This document shows positions 35,202 to 44,311 of a stretch of DNA of 64,000 nucleotides, in pieces. The notes beneath the pieces are model-generated. The model had not been told where the DNA came from, made no database searches, and worked only from the letters and a program-made list of their open reading frames with translations. The first letter of the stretch is position 1. Each line of letters starts with the position of its first letter. Source of the DNA: M3007 sp035299505 (lineage in GTDB: Bacteria; Bacteroidota; Bacteroidia; Chitinophagales; Saprospiraceae). A program made the position numbers and the translations under genes. Location of the stretch: positions 1-64,000 of the forward strand of contig DATGWL010000042.1 in assembly GCA_035299505.1 (NCBI GenBank), written 5' to 3'.

Positions 35202-35460
35202 TGGGGTTTCCCGCTGAGAGGGGTTTCCCGCAGATTTTCGCAGATGAAACCGCAGATTTTCGCAGAAGGCGTTGGGTTTGGATTTTCCTCGTAGCCCAAT
35301 GACTAAATAACCCCTAAATGACCCCTAAACGACCTAAATGACCACCAAATGACCACCAAATGACCACCAAATGACCCCAATGACCCCAATGACCCCAATG
35401 ACCCCAAATGACCCCAATGACCCCAATGACCCCAAATGCCCCCAAATACCCCAACCCTCA
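35202..35460. repeat. Low-complexity repeat block (CGCAGATTTT, then AAATGACC arrays)
   Basis: GGGTTTCCCGC and CCGCAGATTTTCGCAG units (35203-35266) are followed by at least fifteen AAATGACCCCT, AAATGACCACC and AATGACCCC units up to about 35450. No coding sequence is seen. The inverse units are not present here, unlike at 23838-24240. Confidence 0.8.
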
Positions 35461-35490
35461 TTTTCAAACGTTTAAACAACTTCTTTAGCT

Positions 35491-35919
35491 ATGAACAACA
35501 CTTTTGGCATCAAAGCCCTGGCACTCCTGATGATGGTGGTGCCTACACTGACCTCTTGCGACAAATGCAAAAAAGACGACAAGCCTACCCTCAAAGATGA
35601 AATGGTTGGCGAATGGAAAATCAAATCCATGACTTTTGATGGCTCTGAGGCCATGGGATTTGTAGTTACCAGCTCTAAAATGGAATTAGAAGAGTACTCC
35701 GGCACAAACGGTGATTTCGAATGGGGGATCTTCTACGTAGATGGTAGCAGCGAAAACCAGCAGGGCGACTACGAAGTAGACGAGGAAGACAAGGAACTCG
35801 AACTGGAAAACAACGACGGCGAACGCATCAAGTTTGACATCGATGTGGATGGCGACGACCTTGAGCTTTCCGGTATTGTAGACGGCGAGCGCGTGGTAAT
35901 CAAAGCAGAACGCGATTGA
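35491..35919 (+). CDS. Lipocalin-like lipoprotein
   Basis: This is a 142-residue protein. The lipoprotein signal ends in TLTSC (Cys23), followed by an Asp/Lys linker (DKCKKDDKPTLKDEM). The mature domain starts GEWKIKSMTFDG and shows the alternating beta pattern and acidic turns (DEEDKELELENNDGE) of small lipocalin-like domains common in this phylum. The ligand is unknown. A strong terminator follows, so it is probably transcribed alone. Confidence 0.8.
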   Translation: MNNTFGIKALALLMMVVPTLTSCDKCKKDDKPTLKDEMVGEWKIKSMTFDGSEAMGFVVTSSKMELEEYSGTNGDFEWGIFYVDGSSENQQGDYEVDEEDKELELENNDGERIKFDIDVDGDDLELSGIVDGERVVIKAERD

Positions 35920-35990
35920 TAATAGACAACAGCCCCAAAACAACCGTCAATGGAAACGTTGACCAGAACAACTTAGGATTGGTGAAATGT

Positions 35991-36024
35991 AGCCCGGCAG
36001 CCGCAACGGCTGCCGGGCTTTTTT
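35991..36024 (+). terminator. Rho-independent terminator
   Basis: A 13-bp perfect stem (AGCCCGGCAGCCG / CGGCTGCCGGGCT) with loop CAA is followed directly by six T. It serves the lipoprotein gene and sits between convergent genes. Confidence 0.93.
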
Positions 36025-36027
36025 CTC

Positions 36028-38253
36028 TTACAGTTTTTCCAAAAGATAATCTGTCAGCTTGGTAAACAGGTGCCTGGTGGCATTGTCGCCATAAATGCCG
36101 TGGTTTCGGTTGGGGTAGTAGTAGGTCTCAAATATCTTGTTGGCCTTGATCAGCGCGTCTATCATTTCTACCGCTTGTTGCCAGTGCACATTATCGTCGG
36201 TAATGCCATGGCAGATGAGGTAGTTATCGCCGCGCAGCAGTTTGGCAAAATTTACCGGCGAGTTGTCTTCATAGCCCTTGGCATTGTCGGCGGTGGTATG
36301 CATGTAGCGTTCTGTGTAGGCACTGTCATACCATTTCCAGTTGGTAACGGGCGCCACCGCAATGGCCATTTTAAACACATCGGCGCCTTTCAGGATGCAG
36401 GAGGTGCTCAGATAGCCGCCAAAGCTCCAGCCCCAGATGCCCAGCCGGTTGGGGTCGGCCCAGGGCTGGGAGCCCAGGTAACGGGCCGCCGCAATCTGGT
36501 CTTCCGTTTCATATTTGCCCAATTGCAGCTGGGTGCATTTTCTGAAATCCCGCCCCCGCGCGCCCGTGCCACGGTTGTCTACGCTGGCTACCACGTATCC
36601 TTTTTGTACCAGCATCTGGTGCCAGCTGCCCATATAGCCATCGTATTGATTTTGAACAGTTTGTGAGTTTGGTCCGCCATAAATATCCAATAAAACCGGG
36701 TATTTTTTCAGGCTGTCCATCACTGCCGGGCGCATAATCCAGCCATTGAGCAGGGTGCCATCGGCCAGGGGGAACTGGAAAAATTCTTTTTGCACAAAGT
36801 TGTATTCCTGCCGGAGTTTGCGCACGCGCTCGTTTTTGGTCAATACCCGCAGGGTATCATCGTTCCGGTCGCAAATGGCCACTACCGGCGGGGTGTTGGC
36901 GTTCGACCAGGTGTGGGTAAAATAATCGAACGTTGGACTGAAATCTGCCGAGTGAGTGCCAGATGGCGGCGTGAGCAAGCGGGCATCGCCGCCGTTCAGG
37001 TCGCCTTCCCAAATTTGCCGGTCCATAGGCGTTGGGGTGGCTGCCTGGAAATAAAATTTGCCCCTGGCCTCATCTACCCCGTAAAAACTCGTCACATCAA
37101 ATTTACCCCGGGTCAGGTCAATTGCCGGCTCTTTGGAAGCCCGGTCTGCCGGAATTCTGTAAATATGATTCCAGCCGTCGCGTTCGCTCAACCATAGGAA
37201 ATACGGACTTTTTTTCAGAAAAACCAGCTTGTTTTCCGATTCTACATCCACATAAGCCTGATCTGTTTCTTCCAGCAGCAATCTCGTGGGTACCCAACGG
37301 GTTTTATCTTCCTCATCATAAATAGCCAGATCCGGCTTGGCCACCAAAAGATCCAGGGTATCCTGGCGACGATTGAGACGGGTCATCACCAATTCATTCT
37401 CAGGGGTCCAGTGGATGCGCGGACAATAGTCGTCTTTTTCCAGTCCCATGAGTGTGCCTATGCTTTTGCGCATACGCCAATCGTACATGTGTACGCTTAC
37501 CACCGAGTTTAATTCTCCCACTTTTGGGTATTTAAAACTGGTTCGGCGTGGGTACATTTCGCCGTCGTACCAGGTGAGGCCCATTTCCGGCACTAGGCTT
37601 TCATCAAAACGAATATAAGCCAGCATGCTTCCATCGGGGCTCCAGCGTGTGGCCACCATACCGTCGCCGTCTACCGGACTGAATTCTTCCTCATATACCC
37701 AATCTGGCAAACCATTGATGATCTTGTTGGTTTCGCCGTCGTAAGTAATCTGAACGGTTTGATTGTTGATCAAGTCTTTGATATACAGGTTATTATCCTG
37801 TACAAACGCCACTTTGTTGCCATCCGGAGCAAAGGCGGTGAACTGTTGTTTGCCTTTGTCTGACAGAGGGGTTACCTGTTGCGTTTTGATGTCGTATACA
37901 AAATAGCGGGCCAGCACGGAGTGCCGGTAAATGGGCTCGGTTTCTGTGCGCAACAGGAGTTTGGTTTCGTCGTCGGAGAATTCAAACTGATCAAAACTGC
38001 GCACCTCATCAGGTAGTTTCAGCACGATGGTGGAGTCAAAATCCTCCTGGCGAACGTCGCGGATATGCAACTCGCCGTCGCGGTCAGCTTCTACGTAATG
38101 AACGCCGTCTTTCAGGTATTGAAAATCGGCGCCAGATTGCGGATAAAATTTAAAGAAGGAGAAACAATCCTCCAGCGTGATGCTTTTTTGGGCGCTCAGG
38201 GCGAGCGGAAAAAGGACCAGGCAGAGCAGGATGCGGAAAAAGGATGTAGTCAT
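36028..38253 (-). CDS. Dipeptidyl peptidase IV family serine peptidase (S9B)
   Basis: This is a 741-residue protein with a signal peptide (about 1-20, ALSAQ). The N-terminal eight-bladed propeller domain (about 40-480) is followed by the alpha/beta-hydrolase domain. The catalytic triad is Ser610 (GWSFGGY), Asp686/687 (GITDDNVHW) and His718 (NRNHGI). The propeller Glu-Glu motif that binds the peptide N-terminus in this family is present as VYEEEFSP. It removes N-terminal dipeptides, mostly after Pro or Ala, in the periplasm or at the surface. It probably helps peptide use, which fits the exported proteases of this window. Confidence 0.95.
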   Translation of the reverse strand: MTTSFFRILLCLVLFPLALSAQKSITLEDCFSFFKFYPQSGADFQYLKDGVHYVEADRDGELHIRDVRQEDFDSTIVLKLPDEVRSFDQFEFSDDETKLLLRTETEPIYRHSVLARYFVYDIKTQQVTPLSDKGKQQFTAFAPDGNKVAFVQDNNLYIKDLINNQTVQITYDGETNKIINGLPDWVYEEEFSPVDGDGMVATRWSPDGSMLAYIRFDESLVPEMGLTWYDGEMYPRRTSFKYPKVGELNSVVSVHMYDWRMRKSIGTLMGLEKDDYCPRIHWTPENELVMTRLNRRQDTLDLLVAKPDLAIYDEEDKTRWVPTRLLLEETDQAYVDVESENKLVFLKKSPYFLWLSERDGWNHIYRIPADRASKEPAIDLTRGKFDVTSFYGVDEARGKFYFQAATPTPMDRQIWEGDLNGGDARLLTPPSGTHSADFSPTFDYFTHTWSNANTPPVVAICDRNDDTLRVLTKNERVRKLRQEYNFVQKEFFQFPLADGTLLNGWIMRPAVMDSLKKYPVLLDIYGGPNSQTVQNQYDGYMGSWHQMLVQKGYVVASVDNRGTGARGRDFRKCTQLQLGKYETEDQIAAARYLGSQPWADPNRLGIWGWSFGGYLSTSCILKGADVFKMAIAVAPVTNWKWYDSAYTERYMHTTADNAKGYEDNSPVNFAKLLRGDNYLICHGITDDNVHWQQAVEMIDALIKANKIFETYYYPNRNHGIYGDNATRHLFTKLTDYLLEKL

Positions 38254-38263
38254 GTATCAATAA

Positions 38264-38299
38264 TTTCGGCGAGCCGAAAGGTAGTTCGACTCGCCGAAA
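38264..38299. repeat. 10-bp inverted repeat in the leader of the DPP-IV gene
   Basis: TTTCGGCGAG (38264-38273) and CTCGCCGAAA (38290-38299) surround 16 bases. It starts 11 bases upstream of the DPP-IV start codon on the leader side. It may be a terminator remnant from terC or a leader hairpin. Confidence 0.5.
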
Positions 38300-38350
38300 A
38301 ACAGTGGTAAGAACCCACAAATACACTTTTTTTAGACCTGAATAACCGGC

Positions 38351-39055
38351 TCAGGGTCGACTTTTGATTCGGATGTTGATGAATTCCACCGCAACAGAAA
38401 AGGCCATGGCAAAATAGATATACCCTTTGGGTATGTGAAAATCGAGGCTTTCGCCTACCAGCGCCACCCCGATCATGATTAGGAATGCAAGTGCCAGGAT
38501 TTTAACAGCCGGGTGCCGGTTGACGAAGTTACTGATGGGCGCTGCTGCCAGCATCATTACGCCCACCGAAACCACCACCGCGGCAATCATCACCTCGATA
38601 TGTTCTACCATACCAACGGCTGTAATGACAGAATCCAGCGAAAAGATCAAATCCACCAGAATAATTTGAGTGATAACGGATGAAAAGCTCAGTTTTTTGC
38701 CTTTTTCATTCGTTTTGTCGGCGTCTTCTACTTTGGCATGGATTTCTTTTACACTTTTGTACATCAAAAACAAACCTCCCAGCAGCAGAATCAGGTCGCG
38801 GCCGCTGAGTTCATTTCCAGCTACCGTGAACAAAGGAGCCGTCAGTTGCATTAACCAGGAAATAGAAAACAACAGTCCGACGCGCATAATCATGGCCAGG
38901 GAGAGGCCAATTTGACGCGCTTTGGCTTGTTGTTCCTGCGGAAGGCGGCTGGTGAGAATGGAAATGAAAATGATGTTGTCTATGCCCAATACAATTTCCA
39001 GGGCACAAAGGGTGAGAAAGGCTATCCAAACGTCAGGGTTGCTCAGGAGTTCCAT
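38351..39055 (-). CDS. TerC family integral membrane protein
   Basis: This is a 234-residue protein with seven predicted helices. The family hallmark acidic helices are visible: LEIVLGIDNIIFIS near the N-terminus and VDLIFSLDSVITAVGM in the middle. The charged loop KVEDADKTNEKGKK lies between them. TerC relatives are linked to metal ion (manganese) export and tellurite resistance. The actual ion cannot be read from the sequence. It is divergent from the thioredoxin-like gene, 62 bases away. Confidence 0.9.
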   Translation of the reverse strand: MELLSNPDVWIAFLTLCALEIVLGIDNIIFISILTSRLPQEQQAKARQIGLSLAMIMRVGLLFSISWLMQLTAPLFTVAGNELSGRDLILLLGGLFLMYKSVKEIHAKVEDADKTNEKGKKLSFSSVITQIILVDLIFSLDSVITAVGMVEHIEVMIAAVVVSVGVMMLAAAPISNFVNRHPAVKILALAFLIMIGVALVGESLDFHIPKGYIYFAMAFSVAVEFINIRIKSRP

Positions 39056-39117
39056 GTGATAGTATTACTTTTATGGTATAATAACACCACAGAAACAAAA
39101 GGTTCAATTTTGGACGC

Positions 39118-40083
39118 ATGAAAAATAAAATAACGCTGTCAGCTGCCGCTTTTTTGCTGATTTTCGGTTCTTTTTGGGTATTCGGCACCCCCAACATCCG
39201 CCCGGAAGATAAATCGCCTGCGCCGGAAATACCCGCTGTGGAACCCGGTGGCAATCCGGAAGAATTGGGCAAGGTGCATTGGCTCAGGGATCTTGAAGCT
39301 GGCAGGGCCGAGGCTCAAAAAACGGGAAAACCTATTTTGATACTGTTTCAGGAAGTGCCGGGTTGCTCCAATTGCACCCGATACGGGAATACCACCCTTT
39401 CTGATCCGCTGATTGTGGAAGCCATTGAGACCTGTTTTGTGCCGGTGTGCATTTACAACAATAAGGGAGGCAAGGATGCAGAGGCATTGCAGCGTTTTAG
39501 CGAGCCAGCCTGGAATAATCCCGTAGTACGGATCGTACGGGCTGATTATCAGGATATTGTATTGCGAATACCCAATTTCCGCTCTTCCTTGCCGTTGGTA
39601 AATGGCATGCGCCGCGCGTTGGAAATGAGTGGCCGGGAAGTGCCGCGTTATATGGAATTGGTGGAGGAAGAATTGGCGGCCAGAGAGGCCGGGCTTCAGG
39701 TGGCTACCTTTTCCATGTATTGTTTCTGGACAGGCGAGGGAACTTTTGGCGCCCTGCCCGGCGTCATTGAAACCCAACCGGGATATCAGGACGGAAGAGA
39801 AGTGGTTAAAGTCTGGTTTGATCCCAGCGTAACCAGCAAAGCCGAACTGGAGCGCCAAACCCAACCCAAAAATTTTACGGCCTGCGCCAAAAACGAAGGT
39901 TTCCGTGTAGACAACGAACCCAAATACTACATGGCGCAAACGGAGTACAAGCGCATCCAAATGACCTCCCTCCAGGCCTGCCGGGTTAACAGTCTCATTG
40001 GCAAAAACCAATCACCCGATCACCTGCTATCTCCCCGCCAACTCGCGCTGATAAAGAAGGGCCCCCAACCCTTGGGGCATTAG
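39118..40083 (+). CDS. VPGC thioredoxin-like domain fused to an MsrA-like domain
   Basis: This is a 321-residue protein with an N-terminal signal or anchor (about 8-23). A thioredoxin-like domain (about 50-170) carries EVPG-Cys83-SN-Cys86-T. This is the motif of the VPGUxxT family, in which the first Cys is selenocysteine in some members. A second domain (about 193-321) has FSMYCFWTGEGTFGALPGV (Cys202), PGYQDGREVVKVWFDP and YYMAQTEYKRIQM, clearly like methionine sulfoxide reductase A although GCFW has become YCFW. The protein is probably an extracytoplasmic thiol or methionine redox enzyme. Activity of the MsrA-like part is unproven. Confidence 0.82.
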   Translation: MKNKITLSAAAFLLIFGSFWVFGTPNIRPEDKSPAPEIPAVEPGGNPEELGKVHWLRDLEAGRAEAQKTGKPILILFQEVPGCSNCTRYGNTTLSDPLIVEAIETCFVPVCIYNNKGGKDAEALQRFSEPAWNNPVVRIVRADYQDIVLRIPNFRSSLPLVNGMRRALEMSGREVPRYMELVEEELAAREAGLQVATFSMYCFWTGEGTFGALPGVIETQPGYQDGREVVKVWFDPSVTSKAELERQTQPKNFTACAKNEGFRVDNEPKYYMAQTEYKRIQMTSLQACRVNSLIGKNQSPDHLLSPRQLALIKKGPQPLGH

Positions 40084-40126
40084 CCATAAAACAGGGCATA
40101 CAACTTTAGATCAAAATACAATCAAC

Positions 40127-40852
40127 GTGACCATAAAACATCTTTTCTGGGCTGCAGGCCTGATTTCAGTGCTGCAAGGCTGTGGCGTTTCCAATCGAAT
40201 CACCAACAATCCGCCGGCAGCCGGGTTTGATACTGCGGGTTCTGACGCCCGGGCTGTGGCAATTGCCGATGAGGTCATGCAGGCTATGGGCGGCCGTAAA
40301 GCCTGGGATGAAACGCGGGTTTTATCCTGGAACTTTTTCAACCGCAGAAAGCTGGTGTGGGACAAATTTGCCCAAACCTGCCGCATTGAATGGCTGACGA
40401 AATCGCAAGTCATCAACGTCAACCTGCAGGATGGAAGCGGCACTGTTCAACTCAACGGGGTAAACCAAACCCATCCGGATAGTTTGGCCAAATACCTCGA
40501 TATAGGTAAAAAAGTATGGATCAATGATTCGTACTGGCTGGTGATGCCGTTCAAACTCAAAGACAGCGGGGTAACACTCAAATACCTCGGCGATTCCAAA
40601 ACCGAAAGCGGAGCCGCCTCGGATCTGCTTCAGCTTACCTTCAAAGGCGTGGGCGTTACGCCGGATAATAAATACCATGTCTGGGTGGATAAAAAATCAC
40701 GCCTGGTAACCCAATGGGCGTATTTTGAAAAGTACAGCGATGAAAAACCTGCTCTGCAAAATGCCTGGAGCGGTTATACCAAAGTGGGGAATATTCTTAT
40801 TGCCACGGAAAGGGGGACTCGTGGTAGTCTTGCTCCAGTAATGAGTGAATGA
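40127..40852 (+). CDS. Outer-membrane-type lipoprotein (LolA-like fold suspected)
   Basis: This is a 241-residue protein. The GTG at 40127 is taken as start because it alone keeps the lipoprotein signal (AAGLISVLQGC, Cys19). The mature region (GGRKAWDETRVLSWNFFNRRKLVWDK, DKKSRLVTQWAYFEKY) has the alternating strands of the DUF6503/LolA-like lipoproteins of Bacteroidota. The function is unknown. The next 146 bases to the neighbouring gene show no feature. Confidence 0.75.
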   Translation: MTIKHLFWAAGLISVLQGCGVSNRITNNPPAAGFDTAGSDARAVAIADEVMQAMGGRKAWDETRVLSWNFFNRRKLVWDKFAQTCRIEWLTKSQVINVNLQDGSGTVQLNGVNQTHPDSLAKYLDIGKKVWINDSYWLVMPFKLKDSGVTLKYLGDSKTESGAASDLLQLTFKGVGVTPDNKYHVWVDKKSRLVTQWAYFEKYSDEKPALQNAWSGYTKVGNILIATERGTRGSLAPVMSE

Positions 40853-40998
40853 GTGGCGTTTGTAATTCGTTCGTGTATTTAGCCCGATAATGATTTTCAG
40901 GATTACACATTTCCAAGTTCGCTGCACAATCGAAACTTCATTGGGTAACCAATAATGCTTGTTTCATCTCCTGGTTTTTTTTGCACATAGGGCCTCAC

Positions 40999-41610
40999 TC
41001 ACTCACTCAATATCTCCACCCCGAGCATCAGATGCGCATCGTGCGGATTGGAGGCTCCCCAGAAATACCCTCTGAACATTGGTTGAAGTAGCCAGGTTCT
41101 GCCGGTTTTTTTGTTGCGAAACGACCAGCTGGCGCCGGCGCCCAGGGTGAGAAAGTTGTCCGCCAGCCGGCTGCGACTCATGTAAGTGCTCCCAATTTCG
41201 CCTACCCAGCATCGGCGGGCGTTTCTTTTAGACGCTTTACGGAAGCCGGCTGTTAATGAGACAGCATGGCGTTCGTAATGCGCATAACTGGTTTCTGTTG
41301 TGGTGGAAAATATACCCCCGCCAAGGTCTACGGTACTGGTGGTGTACAAATTTTCAGCAAAAAACAGGTAGGCATAACGCCCGGATAAACGCAATTCCCA
41401 GGCTTTATGGATGGGTTTAAAGTAGTCTGCGCCCAAACTAAAACCAGGTCCTGGAATCTGATCGTCTTCAATCAAGCCAAAACGCATGGATCGATTGGCG
41501 TTGACGCCCAAACTAAAAGACCAGTTTCCCTTTGGGGCTATGGAGTCTTGCTGAGCCATAACAGCCATGCTTATTACCAGGGTAAACAGGAGGATTGACA
41601 ACTTTTTCAT
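40999..41610 (-). CDS. Outer-membrane beta-barrel protein
   Basis: This is a 203-residue protein. The start at 41608-41610 (MKKLSILLFTLVISM) gives a signal peptide ending AVMAQ. A longer reading is rejected. The mature part shows repeated amphipathic strands ending in aromatic residues (NWSFSLGVNANRSMRFG, WELRLSGRYAYLFF, RTWLLQPMFRGYFWG), as in small eight-stranded barrels. No function can be given. It is divergent from the ABC transporter gene. Confidence 0.75.
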   Translation of the reverse strand: MKKLSILLFTLVISMAVMAQQDSIAPKGNWSFSLGVNANRSMRFGLIEDDQIPGPGFSLGADYFKPIHKAWELRLSGRYAYLFFAENLYTTSTVDLGGGIFSTTTETSYAHYERHAVSLTAGFRKASKRNARRCWVGEIGSTYMSRSRLADNFLTLGAGASWSFRNKKTGRTWLLQPMFRGYFWGASNPHDAHLMLGVEILSE

Positions 41611-41690
41611 GAAAAATGGGTTACGACTTTTGTGTAAGATACAGTCAACGATAAGTTTGTAGATCAATTCGGCCATCTTCGCACCTCAAA

Positions 41691-43577
41691 ATGCTACGTG
41701 ACAAAAACTATCGCCGTGCGGTGCGCATGGCCAACCCACAGGGAAAAATGAGCGCAACCAAACATACATCTGGTTTTTTACAACAATTCACCTCTTTGCG
41801 CAATGTTCCGAGGTTCTTTCGCATGATTTGGGAAGTAAGCCCGTCCATGACGCTTTGGAATGTGGTGCTTCGCTTGCTCCAGTCTGCCGTACCGCTGGCT
41901 ATGCTGTACGTGGGTAAAGAAATTGTAGACGGGGTGCTGGAGTTTATCCAACATCCACAGCCGGTGCAGTGGTTGTTGCCCTCCGGACTCTGGTTCTGGG
42001 TACTCACTGAACTGGGTTTGGCAGTGGTGTCCAGTTTGCTGAGCAGGGGTATCACGCTAACGGATAGTTTGCTGGGCGATTTGGTCAACAACGACTCTTC
42101 CGTGCGCATCATCCGGCATGCGGCTACCCTGGATTTGTATCAGTTTGAAGATGCGAATTTTTACGATAAACTGGAACGCGCGCGCACCCAGACAGCTGGT
42201 CGGACGGCTCTGATGAGCATGGTGCTTTCTCAGGCGCAGGACATGATCACGGTGGTTTTTCTGGCGGCTGGTATGGTAGCCTTTAACCCCTGGCTGCTGA
42301 TTATTCTGGTGTTGGCTGTTATTCCTTCCTTTATCGGGGAAACTAAATTCAACGCGGAATCTTACTCGCTTTCCCGCTCCTGGACCCCCGAACGACGCGA
42401 AATTGATTATCTCAGATACATCGGTGCAAGCAATGAAACCGCCAAGGAAATCAAGATTTTTGGCCTGGAAAACTTCATTGCCGACCGTTTTAAATCTATT
42501 TCCGACCGCTATTACCTGGCCAATCAGAAATTGGCTTTGCGCCGGGCGGCATGGGGGGCTTTTTTCTCCACCCTGGGCACGGTGTCCTATTATGCCGCCT
42601 ATGTTTTTGTGGTGGGGCAAACAGTGGTTGGCGCTATAACGGTGGGTACCCTCACTTTCCTGGCCGGCGCCTTCAGTCGCCTGCAAAACCTGCTGCAAGG
42701 CGTGGTGAGTCGCTTTTCCCGCATTGCAGAAACCTCCCTGTACCTGCAGGATTTGTTTGATTTTCTGGAATTAAAACCGCTGGCAGGCAATCATCAGGGC
42801 GGTAAAAAAATACCACGGCCTATTCAAAAGGGTTTTGTGTTTGAAAATGTGGGCTTTAAATACCCTGATACGGATGTCTGGGCCCTGCGCCACCTGAGTT
42901 TTACCCTGAATCCGGGAGAAAAATTGGCGCTGGTAGGGGAAAACGGCGCGGGCAAAACCACCCTGGTGAAATTGCTGGCCCACCTGTACGAACCCACCGA
43001 AGGACGTATTCTGCTCGATGGCGTAGACCTCTGCGAATACGACCCGGAAGACCTTCGAAGGGAAATTGGGGTAATTTTCCAGGATTATGTGCGGTTTATG
43101 TTTACTGCAGGAGAAAATATCTCCATTGGAAATATTGAAGAACTGGAAAATCGCTCGCGCATTCAGGATTCTGCCCACAAGAGTCTGGCCGATACCGTCA
43201 TTGATCCGCTGCCCAAAAAATACGAGCAAATGTTGGGCAAACGTTTCGCTGGTGGCGTTGACCTCAGCGGTGGCCAATGGCAAAAGGTAGCCCTCGCCCG
43301 CGCTTACATGCGCGATGCTCAACTCATCATTCTCGACGAGCCCACAGCAGCGCTGGATGCCCGGGCCGAACACGAGGTGTTTGTACGTTTTGCCGAACTG
43401 ATGAAAGGGAAAGCCGCGGTACTCATCTCTCACCGCTTCAGCACCGTTCGTATGGCCGATCGTATTCTGTTCCTCGAACACGGTCAACTCCTCGAACTGG
43501 GCACCCACGAAGAACTCCTGGCCAAAGGCGGGAAATACGCAGAACTGTTCAGGTTGCAGGCCAAAGGGTATCAGTGA
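41691..43577 (+). CDS. ABC exporter, fused permease and ATPase
   Basis: This is a 628-residue half-transporter. Six membrane helices lie in about 50-330. The nucleotide-binding domain has Walker A GENGAGKTTL (about 416-425), signature LSGGQWQKVALARA, Walker B LIILDEPTAALD and the switch His in LISHRFST. It should act as a homodimer exporting a lipid, peptide or drug. ATG codons at 41727 and 41748 are equally possible starts. The C-terminus ends at a repeat block separating it from the convergent ruvA. Confidence 0.9.
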   Translation: MLRDKNYRRAVRMANPQGKMSATKHTSGFLQQFTSLRNVPRFFRMIWEVSPSMTLWNVVLRLLQSAVPLAMLYVGKEIVDGVLEFIQHPQPVQWLLPSGLWFWVLTELGLAVVSSLLSRGITLTDSLLGDLVNNDSSVRIIRHAATLDLYQFEDANFYDKLERARTQTAGRTALMSMVLSQAQDMITVVFLAAGMVAFNPWLLIILVLAVIPSFIGETKFNAESYSLSRSWTPERREIDYLRYIGASNETAKEIKIFGLENFIADRFKSISDRYYLANQKLALRRAAWGAFFSTLGTVSYYAAYVFVVGQTVVGAITVGTLTFLAGAFSRLQNLLQGVVSRFSRIAETSLYLQDLFDFLELKPLAGNHQGGKKIPRPIQKGFVFENVGFKYPDTDVWALRHLSFTLNPGEKLALVGENGAGKTTLVKLLAHLYEPTEGRILLDGVDLCEYDPEDLRREIGVIFQDYVRFMFTAGENISIGNIEELENRSRIQDSAHKSLADTVIDPLPKKYEQMLGKRFAGGVDLSGGQWQKVALARAYMRDAQLIILDEPTAALDARAEHEVFVRFAELMKGKAAVLISHRFSTVRMADRILFLEHGQLLELGTHEELLAKGGKYAELFRLQAKGYQ

Positions 43578-43707
43578 CGGTGGACAGCTTACGGTGGACG
43601 GTAGACGGTGGACGGCTTACGGTGGACGGTAGACGGCCTACGGTATATGGGTGGGTACCGTAAGCCGTCTACCGTCCACCGTCCACCGTAAGCCGTCCAC
43701 CGTCCAA
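43578..43707. repeat. Tandem and inverted GGTGGACGGTAGACGG block between convergent genes
   Basis: Units of GGACGGCTTACGGTGGACGG on the left are complemented by CCGTCCACCGTAAGCCGTCC on the right around TATATGGGTGGG. The whole 130-base gap between the ABC gene and ruvA is this palindrome. It could end transcription from both sides. Confidence 0.85.
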
Positions 43708-44304
43708 TCAATTTGCCAGCCCCTTGAGGGCCAGCTTGATGAGGTCTTCTACCTTGCTTACGTTGGGTTGTTCGCGCATCACAGCATTAAGCGCTTTTTG
43801 CACCGCAATACGGTTGAAACCGAGGGCCATGAGGGCCGACAGGGCTTCTTCCCGCACGGTATCGTCCACCATACTGGGCAGTAGTGTGGGTACATCCGGT
43901 GCTTCCTTGGAAAGCTTGGATTTCAGGTCGAGAATGACCTGTTTGGCGGTTTTGGCGCCAATGCCTTTTACCCGCTGCAGCACATGCGCCTGTTCGCCAA
44001 TGATGGCGGCACGAATTTCATCTACAGTCATGGAGGAAAGAATCAGTTGTGCAGTAGTGGCGCCCACCCCGGTTACCCCAATGAGGTTGACAAACATGCT
44101 GCGCTCCACCTGAGTGGCAAAACCAAACAAGGTATGGGAGTCTTCTTTCACAATCAGGTGCGTGTACACCGTAGCGCGTTCCTGTCCCTGCAAGGCTGTG
44201 TAAGTGCTCAGGGGTATATTGACATGGAAACCAATGCCATTCACCTCCAGGGTAATAAAGGCAGGGCTGCGAAACGTAATTTCTCCTTTCAGATAGGCGT
44301 ACAT
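43708..44304 (-). CDS. ruvA: Holliday junction DNA helicase subunit RuvA
   Basis: This is a 198-residue protein, the normal length for RuvA. The start is the ATG at 44302-44304 (MYAYLKGEITFRSPAFI). The longer reading adds 66 residues of translated repeats. The OB-fold N-terminal domain is followed by two helix-hairpin-helix motifs (LIGVTGVGATTAQL, VKGIGAKTAKQVI) and the C-terminal domain III (EEALSALMALGFNRIAVQKAL) that contacts RuvB. It binds four-way junctions and loads RuvB for branch migration. ruvB is not in the window. Confidence 0.97.
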   Translation of the reverse strand: MYAYLKGEITFRSPAFITLEVNGIGFHVNIPLSTYTALQGQERATVYTHLIVKEDSHTLFGFATQVERSMFVNLIGVTGVGATTAQLILSSMTVDEIRAAIIGEQAHVLQRVKGIGAKTAKQVILDLKSKLSKEAPDVPTLLPSMVDDTVREEALSALMALGFNRIAVQKALNAVMREQPNVSKVEDLIKLALKGLAN

Positions 44305-44311
44305 GAGTGGT

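Noticed and set aside
35285..35450. CRISPR array
   Set aside because: The AAATGACC units are short, contiguous and variable without spacers. No cas gene is near. The same applies to the TTTGAGTG arrays.
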